From Desulfovibrio gilichinskyi (GTDB lineage Bacteria > Desulfobacterota > Desulfovibrionia > Desulfovibrionales > Desulfovibrionaceae): a DNA stretch of 64,000 nucleotides. The notes under the pieces are model-generated. The model worked only from the letters and a program-made list of their open reading frames with translations. It had not been told where the DNA came from and ran no database searches. Each line of letters begins with the position of its first letter. Positions within the stretch are counted from its first letter, which is position 1. The position numbers and the translations under genes were made by a program. The stretch spans positions 1 through 64,000 of the forward strand of contig NZ_FWZU01000004.1 in assembly GCF_900177375.1 (NCBI RefSeq), written 5' to 3'. This document shows positions 33,184 to 46,935 of the stretch, piece by piece.

Positions 33184-34119
33184 ATGTCAGATTCTCCGCA
33201 AAAATATATTCGTTACTCAATTGCCGCTTCAATAATCACCCTAATCCTTAAATTCTGGGCATGGCACATTACCGATTCAGTCGGTCTGCTTTCAGATGCA
33301 ATGGAAACACTTGTTAATCTTACAGCTGGATTATTTGCATTAGCTGCCTTGACGCTTGCCCTAAAACCTGCTGACCAATCTCACACTTACGGACACGGCA
33401 AAGCTGAATATTTTTCAAGCGGCGCAGAAGGAATGCTGATTCTAATCGCAGCCGTGGGCATTGTGTACGCCTCTATTGAAAGGTTTATGTCTCCGTCTGT
33501 TCCAAGTAATTTACTGGCTGGTCTACTAATAGCTCTGCTATCTTCAGCGGTTAACTTTGTTACCGCCAAAGTGATGCTTAAAGGATCACAGATTCATGAT
33601 TCAATCACGCTCGAAGCAGATGCTAAACATCTGTTAACAGATGTGTGGACCTCAGTAGGGCTGGTGCTCGGTCTGGGTGTTATGCTCTTCACTCCTCCGT
33701 CCTGGGCTATTCTTGACCCGATCATCGCAATAATAATGGCCATAAATATTATCTTCACAGGATTTTACCTGATTAAAAAATCATACTCAGGACTTATGGA
33801 TAATACCCTGCCGGAACCTGAACTTTCGCTTATTGATAAATCCATCAGACTATGTGCAGGAGAAGAGGTTCTTTACCATGGTCTCAGAACGCGTAAGGCA
33901 GGTTCTCAGAGATTTATTGACTTCCATCTGCTTCTACCCGGCAAATCAACCATTAAAAGCTCTCATACACTATGCAGTAAAATTGAAACATGCATTCAAG
34001 ATGAGCTTAATAACTGCCACGTTACCATTCATGTAGAGCCTGAAGAAGATAAAAGTTCTTATGATTGCGAAGAAACAGGCGGGCTTTGCGGATCTGTTTT
34101 AAAAGCAAATGAGAAGTAA
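33184..34119 (+). CDS. cation diffusion facilitator (metal exporter)
   Basis: A 311-residue CDF protein with six membrane helices. Metal-site motifs are SVGLLSDAMETLVNL (helix 2) and DAKHLLTDVWTS (helix 5), with the HTYGHGKAEYFSSG loop between helices 2 and 3. It has the C-terminal ferredoxin-like domain (about 210-290) with VTIHVEPEED and an extra tail with CEETGGLCG. CDFs export zinc, iron, cobalt or manganese against protons; the HxxxD of helix 5 is usual for zinc/iron types. A hydrolase gene follows after 12 bases. Confidence 0.85.
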   Translation: MSDSPQKYIRYSIAASIITLILKFWAWHITDSVGLLSDAMETLVNLTAGLFALAALTLALKPADQSHTYGHGKAEYFSSGAEGMLILIAAVGIVYASIERFMSPSVPSNLLAGLLIALLSSAVNFVTAKVMLKGSQIHDSITLEADAKHLLTDVWTSVGLVLGLGVMLFTPPSWAILDPIIAIIMAINIIFTGFYLIKKSYSGLMDNTLPEPELSLIDKSIRLCAGEEVLYHGLRTRKAGSQRFIDFHLLLPGKSTIKSSHTLCSKIETCIQDELNNCHVTIHVEPEEDKSSYDCEETGGLCGSVLKANEK

Positions 34120-34131
34120 AAGTTTTCCACA

Positions 34132-34815
34132 GTGCTAAAAGAAAAAATAATTATACACACTCATCAAGAAGATCAGCTTGAAAGTGTACTTGTTATACCT
34201 GACGGTTCAGGTCCATTCCCTGCAGTTTTGCTTATCCACGAATATACGGGGCTGAATAAGGTAACTTTGGATCACGCACGGCGGCTTGCCACCGCAGGAT
34301 ATGTTGTTCTTGCGGCAGATTTTTATGGCCCTGCCAAGAGACCAAAAAATATTAATGAAGCACGCACTGTTCATAGAATTTTCCGTGATAACCGTGTCTT
34401 AATGCGGAGCCGCGCTAAATCCTGTCTTGAAACGCTTATCAATCAGCCTGAAACAGATTCCGCAAAACTTGCGGCATTAGGATTTTCATTTGGCGGCGGG
34501 GCTGTACTTGAGATAGCCCGTATCTGTGATCTGAAACAAGTAATCAGCGTTTATGGATACTTAGATACAACACACCCAGCCTCATTCGGACAAATTAAAG
34601 CAAAAATATTTGCTGTTCATGTAGAAGATGACCCTGTGGTGCCGGAAAGCCATGCTGAAATGTTCACAAAAGAAATGAATGATGCGGAAGCTGATTGGTC
34701 TATTAAATATCTTAAAAACACAAAACATGGATTCATGAGTCCTGACGACAAAGCTTTTGATCAGGTTCTGGCTGAAAAAACATGGGATATTATTTTAGAG
34801 AATCTTAATAAATAG
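34132..34815 (+). CDS. dienelactone hydrolase-family alpha/beta hydrolase
   Basis: 227 residues from GTG 34132, 12 bases after the CDF gene. The nucleophile is S119 in LGFSFGGGAVLE, whereas true dienelactone hydrolases have Cys. Acid and histidine are likely in HVEDDPVVPESH and NTKHGFM. The opening PFPAVLLIHEYTGLNK and AADFYGPAKRP match the DLH family. Substrate is unknown. Co-transcription with the CDF gene is likely from spacing, though no functional link is evident. Confidence 0.8.
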   Translation: MLKEKIIIHTHQEDQLESVLVIPDGSGPFPAVLLIHEYTGLNKVTLDHARRLATAGYVVLAADFYGPAKRPKNINEARTVHRIFRDNRVLMRSRAKSCLETLINQPETDSAKLAALGFSFGGGAVLEIARICDLKQVISVYGYLDTTHPASFGQIKAKIFAVHVEDDPVVPESHAEMFTKEMNDAEADWSIKYLKNTKHGFMSPDDKAFDQVLAEKTWDIILENLNK

Positions 34816-34826
34816 ATATAAAAAGA

Positions 34827-34851
34827 AAAGCCCCGCAATATGCGGGGCTTT
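34827..34851. terminator. bidirectional terminator
   Basis: AAAGCCCCGCA (34827-34837) and TGCGGGGCTTT (34841-34851), 11 bp with an ATA loop, between convergent hydrolase and nitroreductase genes. Confidence 0.9.
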
Positions 34852-34876
34852 AAACAATATCAATTTCTTAAATTTT

Positions 34877-35386
34877 CTACCAAGTATTCTTATGAACACG
34901 TTCTTCTTTATAGCGATCTTTGTATTTCTGTTCCTGATCAGGCCAGCCGATAATGACAAAGCTAAGCGGTATTACATTCTCCGGTAAATTAAAGTGCTCA
35001 GTAAATCCTTTAATTCTGTCTTCCTTAGGATAAATTCCAGTCCAGACTGCACCCAAACCTTTACCTCGTACAGCCAATAATAAAGTCTGGGTAGCGGAAG
35101 CGCAGTCCTGAATCCAATATCCGGGGTACTTTTCAAGACTTAAATCACCGCAAATAATAATTCCTAAAGGTGCATGAGCTGCCATTCCTGCAAACTCACT
35201 ATACTCTTTAACTCCGGCTAATTTTTCGCGGTCATCAACCACAATAAAATGCCATGGCTGCGCATTACCTGCACTTGGTGCAACCATTGCCGCACTGAGA
35301 AGTTCTTTAATCAATTCATCAGATATAGGTTTATCCTGATATTTTCTAACACTTCTTCTGGTATGAATAGCTTCTAATACTTCCAT
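34877..35386 (-). CDS. nitroreductase-family FMN oxidoreductase
   Basis: A 169-residue protein of the short nitroreductase type. IHTRRSVRKYQDKPI binds FMN phosphate, then SAAMVAPSAGNAQPWHFIVV, DCASATQTLLLAVRGKGLGAV and IGWPDQEQK. It uses NAD(P)H and FMN, probably as a homodimer, to reduce nitro compounds or quinones. No regulator or partner gene is adjacent. Confidence 0.9.
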   Translation of the reverse strand: MEVLEAIHTRRSVRKYQDKPISDELIKELLSAAMVAPSAGNAQPWHFIVVDDREKLAGVKEYSEFAGMAAHAPLGIIICGDLSLEKYPGYWIQDCASATQTLLLAVRGKGLGAVWTGIYPKEDRIKGFTEHFNLPENVIPLSFVIIGWPDQEQKYKDRYKEERVHKNTW

Positions 35387-35575
35387 TTCAATTCTGCTCC
35401 GAATTTTACGGTATAATAACCTGATTTAAAATATAAAATACATTCAATATTTAGAAGTGCAACCCAATACCTTCTGATTTTTTATCACTTCAATACTAAC
35501 AATAATTATTTATATTTAAATTACTATTGTTAAAAAGTATAATTTATTTTTTTAGCTTTAAAAAAAATTATTCTC

Positions 35576-35603
35576 TTGATTTTAGCAAAATTTATTATAT
35601 AAC
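35576..35603 (+). promoter_or_regulatory. sigma70-type promoter of candidate small RNA
   Basis: TTGATT at 35576-35581 and TATAAC at 35598-35603, 16 bases apart. Transcription would begin near 35610, well away from any coding start. Confidence 0.5.
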
Positions 35604-35609
35604 AGAAAT

Positions 35610-35706
35610 AACCAGCAAGAGATTACTTATTCTGATTTGCTGTTACACCCCCTTGTGGCGGCGTCGAGACTCCACCCTCACCAACTCGGCGTCGCCAATC
35701 TTTTTT
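35610..35706 (+). ncRNA. candidate small RNA, about 97 nt
   Basis: A GC-rich island in AT-rich intergenic DNA. Behind the promoter lies a 5' hairpin (CAGCAA 35613-35618 with TTGCTG 35637-35642), a C-rich single strand (ACACCCCC) and then a long terminator-like hairpin (35653-35668 with 35685-35698, about 14 bp with two G-U pairs and a 2-base bulge). Its 16-base loop is ACTCCACCCTCACCAA, followed by TCTTTTTT. There is no reading frame of note. It could be a trans-acting sRNA with pyrimidine-rich seeds, or a leader/attenuator of the helicase gene that starts 80 bases later. Confidence 0.5.
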
Positions 35707-35788
35707 CTATTCCACATTTATAACCCTTGACGAAGTGCTCGTCCGATATGATTCTTAACAGATCTTGAATCATAAACAGGGCAGTCAT

Positions 35789-38659
35789 TTGAACCAGCAA
35801 GACAAAGTAAAAGAGTATATAGCTTCACTTCTAGCTTCTCCTGTAATGGGTGATCAGGTCGTTCACCACAGGATAATTGGCGGTAACAATGCTGTGTATG
35901 GTGAGCCGCGTCATAAATGGCCGGATTCACTTAAGTCAGTCTTAAACTTTCGTGAAATAGAAAAACTATACTCACATCAGGCAAAAGCCACAGATTACGC
36001 CCGTGCCGGAAGAAATGTTGTAATCGCTACCCCTACTGCAAGCGGCAAAACTCTTACCTACAATCTGCCTGTACTTGAGCAGTGTCTGCGTAATCCTGAC
36101 AACCATGCTCTTTACCTTTTCCCGCTTAAAGCTCTTGCGCAGGATCAGCTTAAAACTTTCAACGAAATGACCGGACTTCTGCCTTCAGGAATCAGACCGG
36201 AAGCAGAAATTTATGACGGGGATACAACTCCGTATAAACGAAAAAAAATACGCGATAATCCACCGTCAGTAATTCTTACTAATCCTGAAATGATCCACTT
36301 ATCCATTCTGCCGCATCATGAAAGATGGGCCTCATTTATCTCAGGACTTACGCATATTGTTGTGGATGAAGTCCACACCTACCGCGGGGTAATGGGTTCA
36401 CACATGGCTATGGTTTTCCGCAGATTACTGAGAATTTGTAAATTTTACGGTGCGGAACCTTCCTTTATTTTTTCATCAGCAACAGTCGGTAATCCTGCTC
36501 AGCTTTGTAAATCTCTAACAGGTCTTGATGTTACAGCAATTACTGAAAGCGGAGCTGCATCAGGAAAACGTAATTTTGTTTTCTTTAATCCTTTGGTCAG
36601 CCCTTCAAGCGCAGCTATTCAGCTGCTTAAAGCTGCTCTAGCCAGAGGTCTAAGGACAATTGTTTATACACAGTCTCGCAAAATGACTGAGCTGATAGCA
36701 ATGTGGGTAAGCGAAAAAGCCGGAAAATATAAAGATAAAATAAGTGCGTACAGAGCAGGATTTTTACCAGAGGAAAGAAGAGAAATTGAATCAAGAATGT
36801 CATCAGGTGATCTGCTGGCTGTAATATCAACAAGCGCGCTTGAACTCGGAATTGATATAGGAGGCTTAGACCTCTGCATTATGGTCGGTTATCCCGGATC
36901 AGTTATGGCTACGTTGCAACGAGGTGGTCGCGTCGGCCGCAGTAATCAGGAATCAGCTGTTATTCTCATCGGCCAGGAAGATGCACTTGATCAATATTTT
37001 ATGCGCCATCCTGATAATTTTTTCTCACGACCGCCTGAAAACGCAGTGCTTAATCCGTATAATCCTGTCATCATGGAGAAACATCTCATCTGCGCTGTTT
37101 CAGAACTTACTCTGCGGGAAAATGACTATTTGTTAAAAGATGAAAAAATCAAAAATAAAGTTCTTGAGATGGAACATGATGGAATACTGCTCCGAAACAA
37201 ACGCGGTGATGAAATTTATTCCAAACGCAAAAGACCGCACCGTGAAATTTCTCTGCGCGGTGCCGGAGGAACAATTCATATTGAAGACTCTGAAACATCA
37301 GAACCTATCGGTACAATTGATGAAGTCAGGGCATACTCTGAAGCGCACGAAGGGGCAGTATATATTCACCGCGGTAATACATACTGTATTAAAGAACTTG
37401 ATCTGGCTTCCAGAAAAATTTCAGCAGTAAAACAGCGGGTAGGATATTACACCCGCGCGCGCAAGAATAAATCAACAGAAATACTTGAGATATACTCGCA
37501 AAAAACTGTATTCGGAATTGTTATGCGCTTCGGTAAACTGAAAGTAACTGAACAAGTCACAGGATATGAAAAGCGAGCTACACGCGGCGGGCAGCTACTT
37601 GGAATTGTGCCGTTAGATCTTCCTCCGGTCATTTTTGAAACTCAAGGTTTGTGGATGGAAATTTCCTCTGATATAAAACGTAGAGCAGAGGATGAATTTG
37701 TTCATTTTATGGGCGGAATTCATGCTGTGGAGCATGCTGCAATCGGAATCATGCCATTGATGGTTTTAACCGATAGAAACGATTTAGGCGGCATTTCAAC
37801 TCCTATGCATGAGCAGGTGGATGGACCTGCCGTATTCATTTATGACGGAATGCCCGGCGGTGCAGGACTTACTATGCAAGCTTTTGAACAGGCGGAAGAA
37901 TTGCTTGAGAGAACCTTGCAAACAGTTCTAGAATGTGAATGCGAGCTTGGCTGCCCTACCTGCGTACATTCTCCAAAATGCGGATCAGGCAACCGGCCTA
38001 TTGATAAAAGTGCCGCAATTTTTGTTCTGCAAAATATGATACATGGTGAAACACCTAAAAATATAGAGGATATCAATATGCTTCTTAGACCTTTCGGCGA
38101 AGAAATTAAAAAAGAAGTGACAGAACCTAAAAACTTCGGAGTTCTCGATGTTGAAACCAGACGCTCAGCTCAGGAAGTAGGCGGCTGGAATAAAGCCGAG
38201 CGCATGGGGATTTCAATTGCAGTCCTTTACGATTCAAATGAAGATAAATTCTTTAATTATGAAGAGCACCAGATACCTGAAATGGTAGAACATCTTAAGA
38301 AACTTGATCTTATCATCGGATTTAATATCGACAGATTTGATTACAAAGTGCTCTCAGGAATCCATGCCTTTAATTACAAAGGTTTACCAACGCTTGATCT
38401 GCTTATAAAAGTGCATGAAAAGTTAGGATACAGACTCAAACTGGATAACCTTGCTCAGGCAACTTTAGATACTGCTAAAAGTGCTGATGGATTACAGGCA
38501 CTTGAATGGTGGAAAGAAGGAAAACTTGATCTTATAACTGAATACTGCCAGCAGGATGTTGCTGTTACCAGAGATGTTTATCTGTTCGGAAAAGAGCACG
38601 GTTATGTGCTTTTTACTAACAAAGATAAGAAGAAAGTTCGGTTGCCTGTTGATTGGTAG
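35789..38659 (+). CDS. MrfA-like helicase fused to MrfB-like exonuclease
   Basis: About 957 residues from TTG 35789, 7 bases behind AGGG; TTG 35765 is an alternative. The N-terminal half is a superfamily 2 helicase: ATPTASGKTLTYNLP (Walker A), VVDEVHTYRG (DEVH), SSATVGNPAQL, GGRVGRSNQES. A DUF1998/MZB region has a four-Cys site (CECELGCPTC ... CGSGN). The last 190 or so residues are a DEDD exonuclease like YprB: FGVLDVETRRSAQEV, LIIGFNIDRFDYKVL and YCQQDVAVTRDVY. In Bacillus these are two proteins, MrfA and MrfB, that repair mitomycin damage; here they are one chain. Confidence 0.8.
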   Translation: MNQQDKVKEYIASLLASPVMGDQVVHHRIIGGNNAVYGEPRHKWPDSLKSVLNFREIEKLYSHQAKATDYARAGRNVVIATPTASGKTLTYNLPVLEQCLRNPDNHALYLFPLKALAQDQLKTFNEMTGLLPSGIRPEAEIYDGDTTPYKRKKIRDNPPSVILTNPEMIHLSILPHHERWASFISGLTHIVVDEVHTYRGVMGSHMAMVFRRLLRICKFYGAEPSFIFSSATVGNPAQLCKSLTGLDVTAITESGAASGKRNFVFFNPLVSPSSAAIQLLKAALARGLRTIVYTQSRKMTELIAMWVSEKAGKYKDKISAYRAGFLPEERREIESRMSSGDLLAVISTSALELGIDIGGLDLCIMVGYPGSVMATLQRGGRVGRSNQESAVILIGQEDALDQYFMRHPDNFFSRPPENAVLNPYNPVIMEKHLICAVSELTLRENDYLLKDEKIKNKVLEMEHDGILLRNKRGDEIYSKRKRPHREISLRGAGGTIHIEDSETSEPIGTIDEVRAYSEAHEGAVYIHRGNTYCIKELDLASRKISAVKQRVGYYTRARKNKSTEILEIYSQKTVFGIVMRFGKLKVTEQVTGYEKRATRGGQLLGIVPLDLPPVIFETQGLWMEISSDIKRRAEDEFVHFMGGIHAVEHAAIGIMPLMVLTDRNDLGGISTPMHEQVDGPAVFIYDGMPGGAGLTMQAFEQAEELLERTLQTVLECECELGCPTCVHSPKCGSGNRPIDKSAAIFVLQNMIHGETPKNIEDINMLLRPFGEEIKKEVTEPKNFGVLDVETRRSAQEVGGWNKAERMGISIAVLYDSNEDKFFNYEEHQIPEMVEHLKKLDLIIGFNIDRFDYKVLSGIHAFNYKGLPTLDLLIKVHEKLGYRLKLDNLAQATLDTAKSADGLQALEWWKEGKLDLITEYCQQDVAVTRDVYLFGKEHGYVLFTNKDKKKVRLPVDW

Positions 38660-38826
38660 AAAGCAATTAAGCTTATCAAATTTAACATTTTTTTTAACTT
38701 TCTTATTGTTTATATTTTTTACTTTTAATTAAACAGTTATGCACATTATTGACAGTTGACTATATGATTTAGCATAAGTATGCCCTGTTTTGCAGATTTT
38801 TCCGGGGGAAAATATAGGAGATAAAT

Positions 38827-39732
38827 GTGTCTGATTCAATTAAGAGTAAGTGCCGTCTGTGTGGATCTGAAAAAAGTTTTGTAAAATATACAATTGAAAA
38901 TTCTGAAATTAGAAGATGTTCTGACTGTACACTAATGTGGCTGAACCCTATGCCGACTGATGAAGATCTGGAAAAAGTTTACAGTAAGAATTACTATGAA
39001 AATAAAGAGCTTGCTTCTGATGATGCTCAAAAAACATATGGCTATTCTGATTACCTTTCTGAAAAATTATACAAGCAGATAGGTTTTCAAAAAATCGTAA
39101 AGCAAATCAAATCAATGCTCCAGGCTAATGATCAAGAACTTAGTCTTCTTGAGCTTGGGTGCGGATTAGGTTTTTTTCTTGATGTAGCGCAAGACGCAGG
39201 ATTTGCAGTAGAAGGGACTGAGTTTAATAAATATGCTGTTAAATGGATTGCTAATAAATATCGTTTTCCTGTCTCCAGCAAAAAATTAGACGTTTTTGAA
39301 GACCAATCATATGATGCTATATGCATGATGGATGTAATTGAACATCTTCGAGATCCTTTTGATGTTATAAATGAAAGCCATAGAGTTTTACGAAACGGCG
39401 GTATTCTTACATTTACAACAATGGAATGTGACAGCTTTATATCAAGACTATTAGGCGAACGTCTTGAAGATATCAGAAAGATACACGAACACTTATTTTT
39501 CTTTACAAAAAGATCTATCAAAAAATCGTTAAAACAAGCTGGTTTTGCTGTAGAAAAAATTCATTACACAGGGCATACTTTCAGCTGTGGGGATCTTGTA
39601 GAAAGAATAGCTGCTATGGTTCCGCTTATCGGAAGACCGTGTTTACATTTAGTTAATTTTTTTCATTTAAGAAATTTAAAATTATATGTGAATCCTAGAA
39701 CTAAAGTTACGGTATATGCTCGTAAGATTTAA
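38827..39732 (+). CDS. class I SAM-dependent methyltransferase with N-terminal zinc ribbon
   Basis: 301 residues from GTG 38827, 6 bases behind TAGGAG; an overlapping ATG is out of frame. C9, C12, C31 and C34 (CRLCGS ... CSDC) form a zinc ribbon, followed by LMWLNPMPTDEDLEKVYS. The SAM motif is LLELGCGLGFFLDVA and the post motifs are DVIEHLRDPFDVINESHRVL and GGILTFTTME. This layout is common in methyltransferases acting on surface sugars or lipids. It stands alone with no glycan cluster, so its substrate is unknown. Confidence 0.8.
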   Translation: MSDSIKSKCRLCGSEKSFVKYTIENSEIRRCSDCTLMWLNPMPTDEDLEKVYSKNYYENKELASDDAQKTYGYSDYLSEKLYKQIGFQKIVKQIKSMLQANDQELSLLELGCGLGFFLDVAQDAGFAVEGTEFNKYAVKWIANKYRFPVSSKKLDVFEDQSYDAICMMDVIEHLRDPFDVINESHRVLRNGGILTFTTMECDSFISRLLGERLEDIRKIHEHLFFFTKRSIKKSLKQAGFAVEKIHYTGHTFSCGDLVERIAAMVPLIGRPCLHLVNFFHLRNLKLYVNPRTKVTVYARKI

Positions 39733-39752
39733 TAAGATTAGACTAATCATTT

Positions 39753-39793
39753 AACCGCTTTTCACTATATTAATTTTAATTTGAAAAGCGGTT
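39753..39793. terminator. bidirectional hairpin terminator
   Basis: AACCGCTTTTCA (39753-39764) pairs with TGAAAAGCGGTT (39782-39793) between convergent methyltransferase and TPR lipoprotein genes. Confidence 0.75.
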
Positions 39794-39832
39794 ATTCTAT
39801 TACTCTAAATAAAATCAGCCACCCGTTAAAAT

Positions 39833-40732
39833 CTAAATAGCCCCATCAGATTCATCATCACCATCGTTATCATTGTCATCTTTTCCGGTATCTTTGACTT
39901 TTATATTACGCTCCACAGGCTCTACTATTTCTTTTCCACCTGACAACTCAAGTTTTTCTAGGTAGTTAAGTTTATATTGAGCTGCTTGCGGGTTAGGATA
40001 TGTATTAACAATCTCTTTAAGCAGCTCTACGGCTTTTTTATACTCATGTTTTTGTTCATAAATATCAGCGAGCATAAAAGCGGCTTCTGCATGAATATTT
40101 TGCGGAGCATCTTTCATTACTATCAATTTTTTAAGTTCTGATTCAGCCCTTTCCCATGCATGTATAAGGGTCAAAGTATTAGCCATTTCATACAAAGCCT
40201 TAGCTTTTACATCAGGATCAGAAGTATTTTCTGCAAGGTCGTTGTAGGTGTAAATTGCCAGATCGTAATTTCTTAAAGAACAGAATGTTTTTGCGAGCAG
40301 TGCTCTTGTTGTATCAATCTGCTTAGGTTGTTGATCTGGAAATTCTAAACTTTTTTCAAGAGCTTCAACGGCTAATTTGTATTGCCCGTTTCGTATATAC
40401 ATCTCAGCAAGTTTACGCTTCAACCCCGGCGCAAGGTCACTTCTATGACCGAATTCAAGATACATAGCTTCAAGCAGAGAAGCCCCTTTTTCACTGTCCT
40501 GACGAACTTCTGAATAAATTTTTACAAGATAATTCCATGCTTCAAGTCTATCTTTCCCTTGTGGATTATCTTCAAGGTATCTTTCAAAACCTTTTTCGGA
40601 TTCTACATAAAATCCGCTTATAAAATTTTTGCGTGCTTTTTCAATTACTCCGGAATCAGTACCTGATGTTTTTTCGCACCCCTGAACCAAAAGGATCAGG
40701 GATACGAAAATTAATATCAACCATTGTCTCAT
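39833..40732 (-). CDS. TPR lipoprotein
   Basis: A 299-residue protein with a lipoprotein signal, lipobox LVQGC with C19. It has about five or six tetratricopeptide-like repeats ([70 protein letters not shown]) and an acidic Asp-rich tail. The repeats resemble BamD/YbgF-type envelope proteins, but the length and tail differ, so assignment is not made. It overlaps gyrA by 4 bases and is the last gene of the dnaA-to-gyrA run. Confidence 0.75.
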   Translation of the reverse strand: MRQWLILIFVSLILLVQGCEKTSGTDSGVIEKARKNFISGFYVESEKGFERYLEDNPQGKDRLEAWNYLVKIYSEVRQDSEKGASLLEAMYLEFGHRSDLAPGLKRKLAEMYIRNGQYKLAVEALEKSLEFPDQQPKQIDTTRALLAKTFCSLRNYDLAIYTYNDLAENTSDPDVKAKALYEMANTLTLIHAWERAESELKKLIVMKDAPQNIHAEAAFMLADIYEQKHEYKKAVELLKEIVNTYPNPQAAQYKLNYLEKLELSGGKEIVEPVERNIKVKDTGKDDNDNDGDDESDGAI

Positions 40733-43182
40733 GATTCGGTTTCTTCCTCACCAAGATCATCAACTTCAATACCGTCATCCATTACAAGGTCAAACCCTAC
40801 AGCATTATCATTATCATCCATTCTCACAAGCCTTACGCCTTGTGTTGCTCTTCCGACAAGACTTACGTCTTTAACTCCGAGACGGATAATTTTGTTACCG
40901 GAAGTAAGAATAACAACTTCATCTTCAGGTGAAACCATAATGGAACCTAAAACTTTACCTGTTTTAGCAGTTACACGCATACTGATTATGCCTTTACCGC
41001 CTCTGGTCTGCAGACGATGCTGTTCAATATTTGTGCGTTTACCGTAACCGCCTTCAGATATTGTGAGTAACTGGGTACGCTCTTCATCACCGGTGACAAC
41101 ACCTGAAACAACGTCATCTTTAGGGCGGAGGGCAATACCCTTTACACCGCTTGCTACTCTGCCCATTGCGCGGGCATCCTGACAGCTGAATCTGATAGAA
41201 GTACCGTCTTTGGTTACAAGAATTGCTTCAGAATTAGCATAGACCTCTTTTACCGTTATAAGCTGATCGTCTTCTCTCATGCTGACGGCCCTGATTCCGG
41301 ACTGTCTGCAATTGCGGTAAAGCGCGATGCTGGAACGTTTTATCATTCCCTTCTTAGTCACGAACAGGAAGAAGCGATCTTCTTCGAATTCGCGCAGGGT
41401 AAGAGCTGTTGCTATAGCTTCATCTTTTTCCAGCGGCAGCAGGTTGGCGATATGTGCGCCTCTTGCTATGCGGCTTGATTCAGGGACCTGATGAACTTTA
41501 ATTTTGAACATCTTCCCTTTGGTCGTAAACAATACAAGGTATTGATGATTAGAAGTTGTCAGGAAAGTATGGATAAAGTCTCCATCTTTAGTCTGAACTC
41601 CTGCAATACCCTTTCCGCCTCTCTTCTGCTGCTGATAATTTGAGAGAGGTGTACGTTTAATATAACCGCGTCTTGAAAGAGTAATAACAGCGTCATCATC
41701 AGGAATCAGATCTTCGATATCAATATCGTCAGGATTCTGGTCCATAAGCACTGTTTTACGGTCAGTAGAATAAGAAGTTTTAACTTCAATCAATTCTTCT
41801 TTGATTACTGATTTCAAAACTTCTTCGTTTTCCAAAATACTTTTAAAATATTCAATTTTTTTCAGAATTTCAGCATATTCTTCAAGAATTTTTTCATGTT
41901 CAAGGTTGGTAAGTCTCTGCAATCTCATATCGAGAATAGCCTGAGCCTGAACTTTTGAAAATTCAAAACGATCCATGAGTCCTTGTCTGGCTTCATCTCC
42001 TGTGCTTGATGCTCTGATGATTTTTACAACTTCATCAATATTATCAAGCGCAATTTTTAAACCTTCAAGGATATGGGCGCGTTTTTCACATTTATCGAGA
42101 TCAAACCTTGTACGCCTGATAATAACTTCACGGCGATGTTCCAGAAAGAAGCTGAGAACCTGTTTAAGGTTCATAAGCATCGGTCTGTTACCTGAAACAG
42201 CCATCATGTTTATACCGAAGCTGGTTTCAAGCTGAGTGAATTTGTAAAGTGAATTGATGATGATATCAGGTATTGATCCTCTTTTTAGGTCAATAACAAT
42301 GCGGATACCTTTACGGTCCGATTCATCACGAAGGTCGGAAACACCTTCAATTCTGCCTTCACCGACAAGAAGAGCTATCTTTTCAACAAGTGTTGATTTG
42401 TTAAGGGCATATGGAATTTCTGTTATAACGATACTTTGCTTACCGCTTTTATGTTCTTCAACTCCTAAAACACCCCTTATCTTAATACTTCCGCGACCTG
42501 TTTTATAAGCTTCTTCAAGCCCTTTACCGCCGAAGCATAAGCCTGCGGTAGGAAAGTCAGGCCCTTTGATAAACTTCCTCAGATCATCAATTTCACAGTC
42601 AGGGTAATCCAGAAGATGAAGCGTTCCATCTAATAATTCACCTAAGTTGTGCGGCGGAATATTAGTGGCCATACCGACTGCGATACCTGAAGTACCGTTC
42701 AGCAGAAGGTTAGGAACTTTTGTAGGTAGTACAGTAGGTTCCTGCAGAGAGTTATCATAGTTGTCTCTGAAATCGACTGTATTTTTTTCAAGATCAGCTA
42801 AGAACTCAGAACTGAGTTTTGACATTCTAGATTCAGTATAACGCATCGCTGCTGCTGCGTCGCCGTCAATGGAACCGAAGTTACCCTGACCGTCAACGAG
42901 CGGATCGCGCATAGCAAAACTCTGAGCCATACGTACCAAGGCATCGTATACAGCTGTATCACCATGAGGATGATATTTACCGATTACATCACCGACGATA
43001 CGGGCAGACTTCTTGTAGGATCTGTTATAGCTGTTTCCAAGCTCATGCATGGCGTAGAGAATACGCCTGTGAACCGGCTTTAGACCATCTCTTACGTCAG
43101 GGATAGCTCGCCCTACAATAACGCTTAGAGAGTATTCTAAGTACGATTTTTGAATTTCTTCTTCGATAGTAATCTGACCCAC
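40729..43182 (-). CDS. gyrA: DNA gyrase subunit A
   Basis: 817 residues. The catalytic Tyr is Y115 in [11 protein letters not shown]. The quinolone-resistance region reads [13 protein letters not shown], with Thr76 at the E. coli Ser83 position and Asp80 at Asp87. The C-terminal beta-pinwheel shows the GyrA box QQKRGGKG, which distinguishes it from ParC. It cuts and passes DNA with GyrB to add negative supercoils. It follows gyrB by 62 bases. Confidence 0.97.
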   Translation of the reverse strand: MGQITIEEEIQKSYLEYSLSVIVGRAIPDVRDGLKPVHRRILYAMHELGNSYNRSYKKSARIVGDVIGKYHPHGDTAVYDALVRMAQSFAMRDPLVDGQGNFGSIDGDAAAAMRYTESRMSKLSSEFLADLEKNTVDFRDNYDNSLQEPTVLPTKVPNLLLNGTSGIAVGMATNIPPHNLGELLDGTLHLLDYPDCEIDDLRKFIKGPDFPTAGLCFGGKGLEEAYKTGRGSIKIRGVLGVEEHKSGKQSIVITEIPYALNKSTLVEKIALLVGEGRIEGVSDLRDESDRKGIRIVIDLKRGSIPDIIINSLYKFTQLETSFGINMMAVSGNRPMLMNLKQVLSFFLEHRREVIIRRTRFDLDKCEKRAHILEGLKIALDNIDEVVKIIRASSTGDEARQGLMDRFEFSKVQAQAILDMRLQRLTNLEHEKILEEYAEILKKIEYFKSILENEEVLKSVIKEELIEVKTSYSTDRKTVLMDQNPDDIDIEDLIPDDDAVITLSRRGYIKRTPLSNYQQQKRGGKGIAGVQTKDGDFIHTFLTTSNHQYLVLFTTKGKMFKIKVHQVPESSRIARGAHIANLLPLEKDEAIATALTLREFEEDRFFLFVTKKGMIKRSSIALYRNCRQSGIRAVSMREDDQLITVKEVYANSEAILVTKDGTSIRFSCQDARAMGRVASGVKGIALRPKDDVVSGVVTGDEERTQLLTISEGGYGKRTNIEQHRLQTRGGKGIISMRVTAKTGKVLGSIMVSPEDEVVILTSGNKIIRLGVKDVSLVGRATQGVRLVRMDDNDNAVGFDLVMDDGIEVDDLGEEETES

Positions 43183-43244
43183 TGTTTCCTCCGATTGAAA
43201 ACGGAAATAATCCGCTTAAGCAAATAATCCGGAAATTGCCGGAA

Positions 43245-46801
<3,557 letters not shown>

Positions 46802-46935
46802 ATATATTCTCCTTGTAGATTTAGTAAGGTTGGTTCCTATGTTTCTTATTAACTTAAGTTGTTAAAAACATTTAACTTTTTATATACATTCAGTGTCATT
46901 CAATGTGAACAAACAAACAATGTTTATGAACTTGT

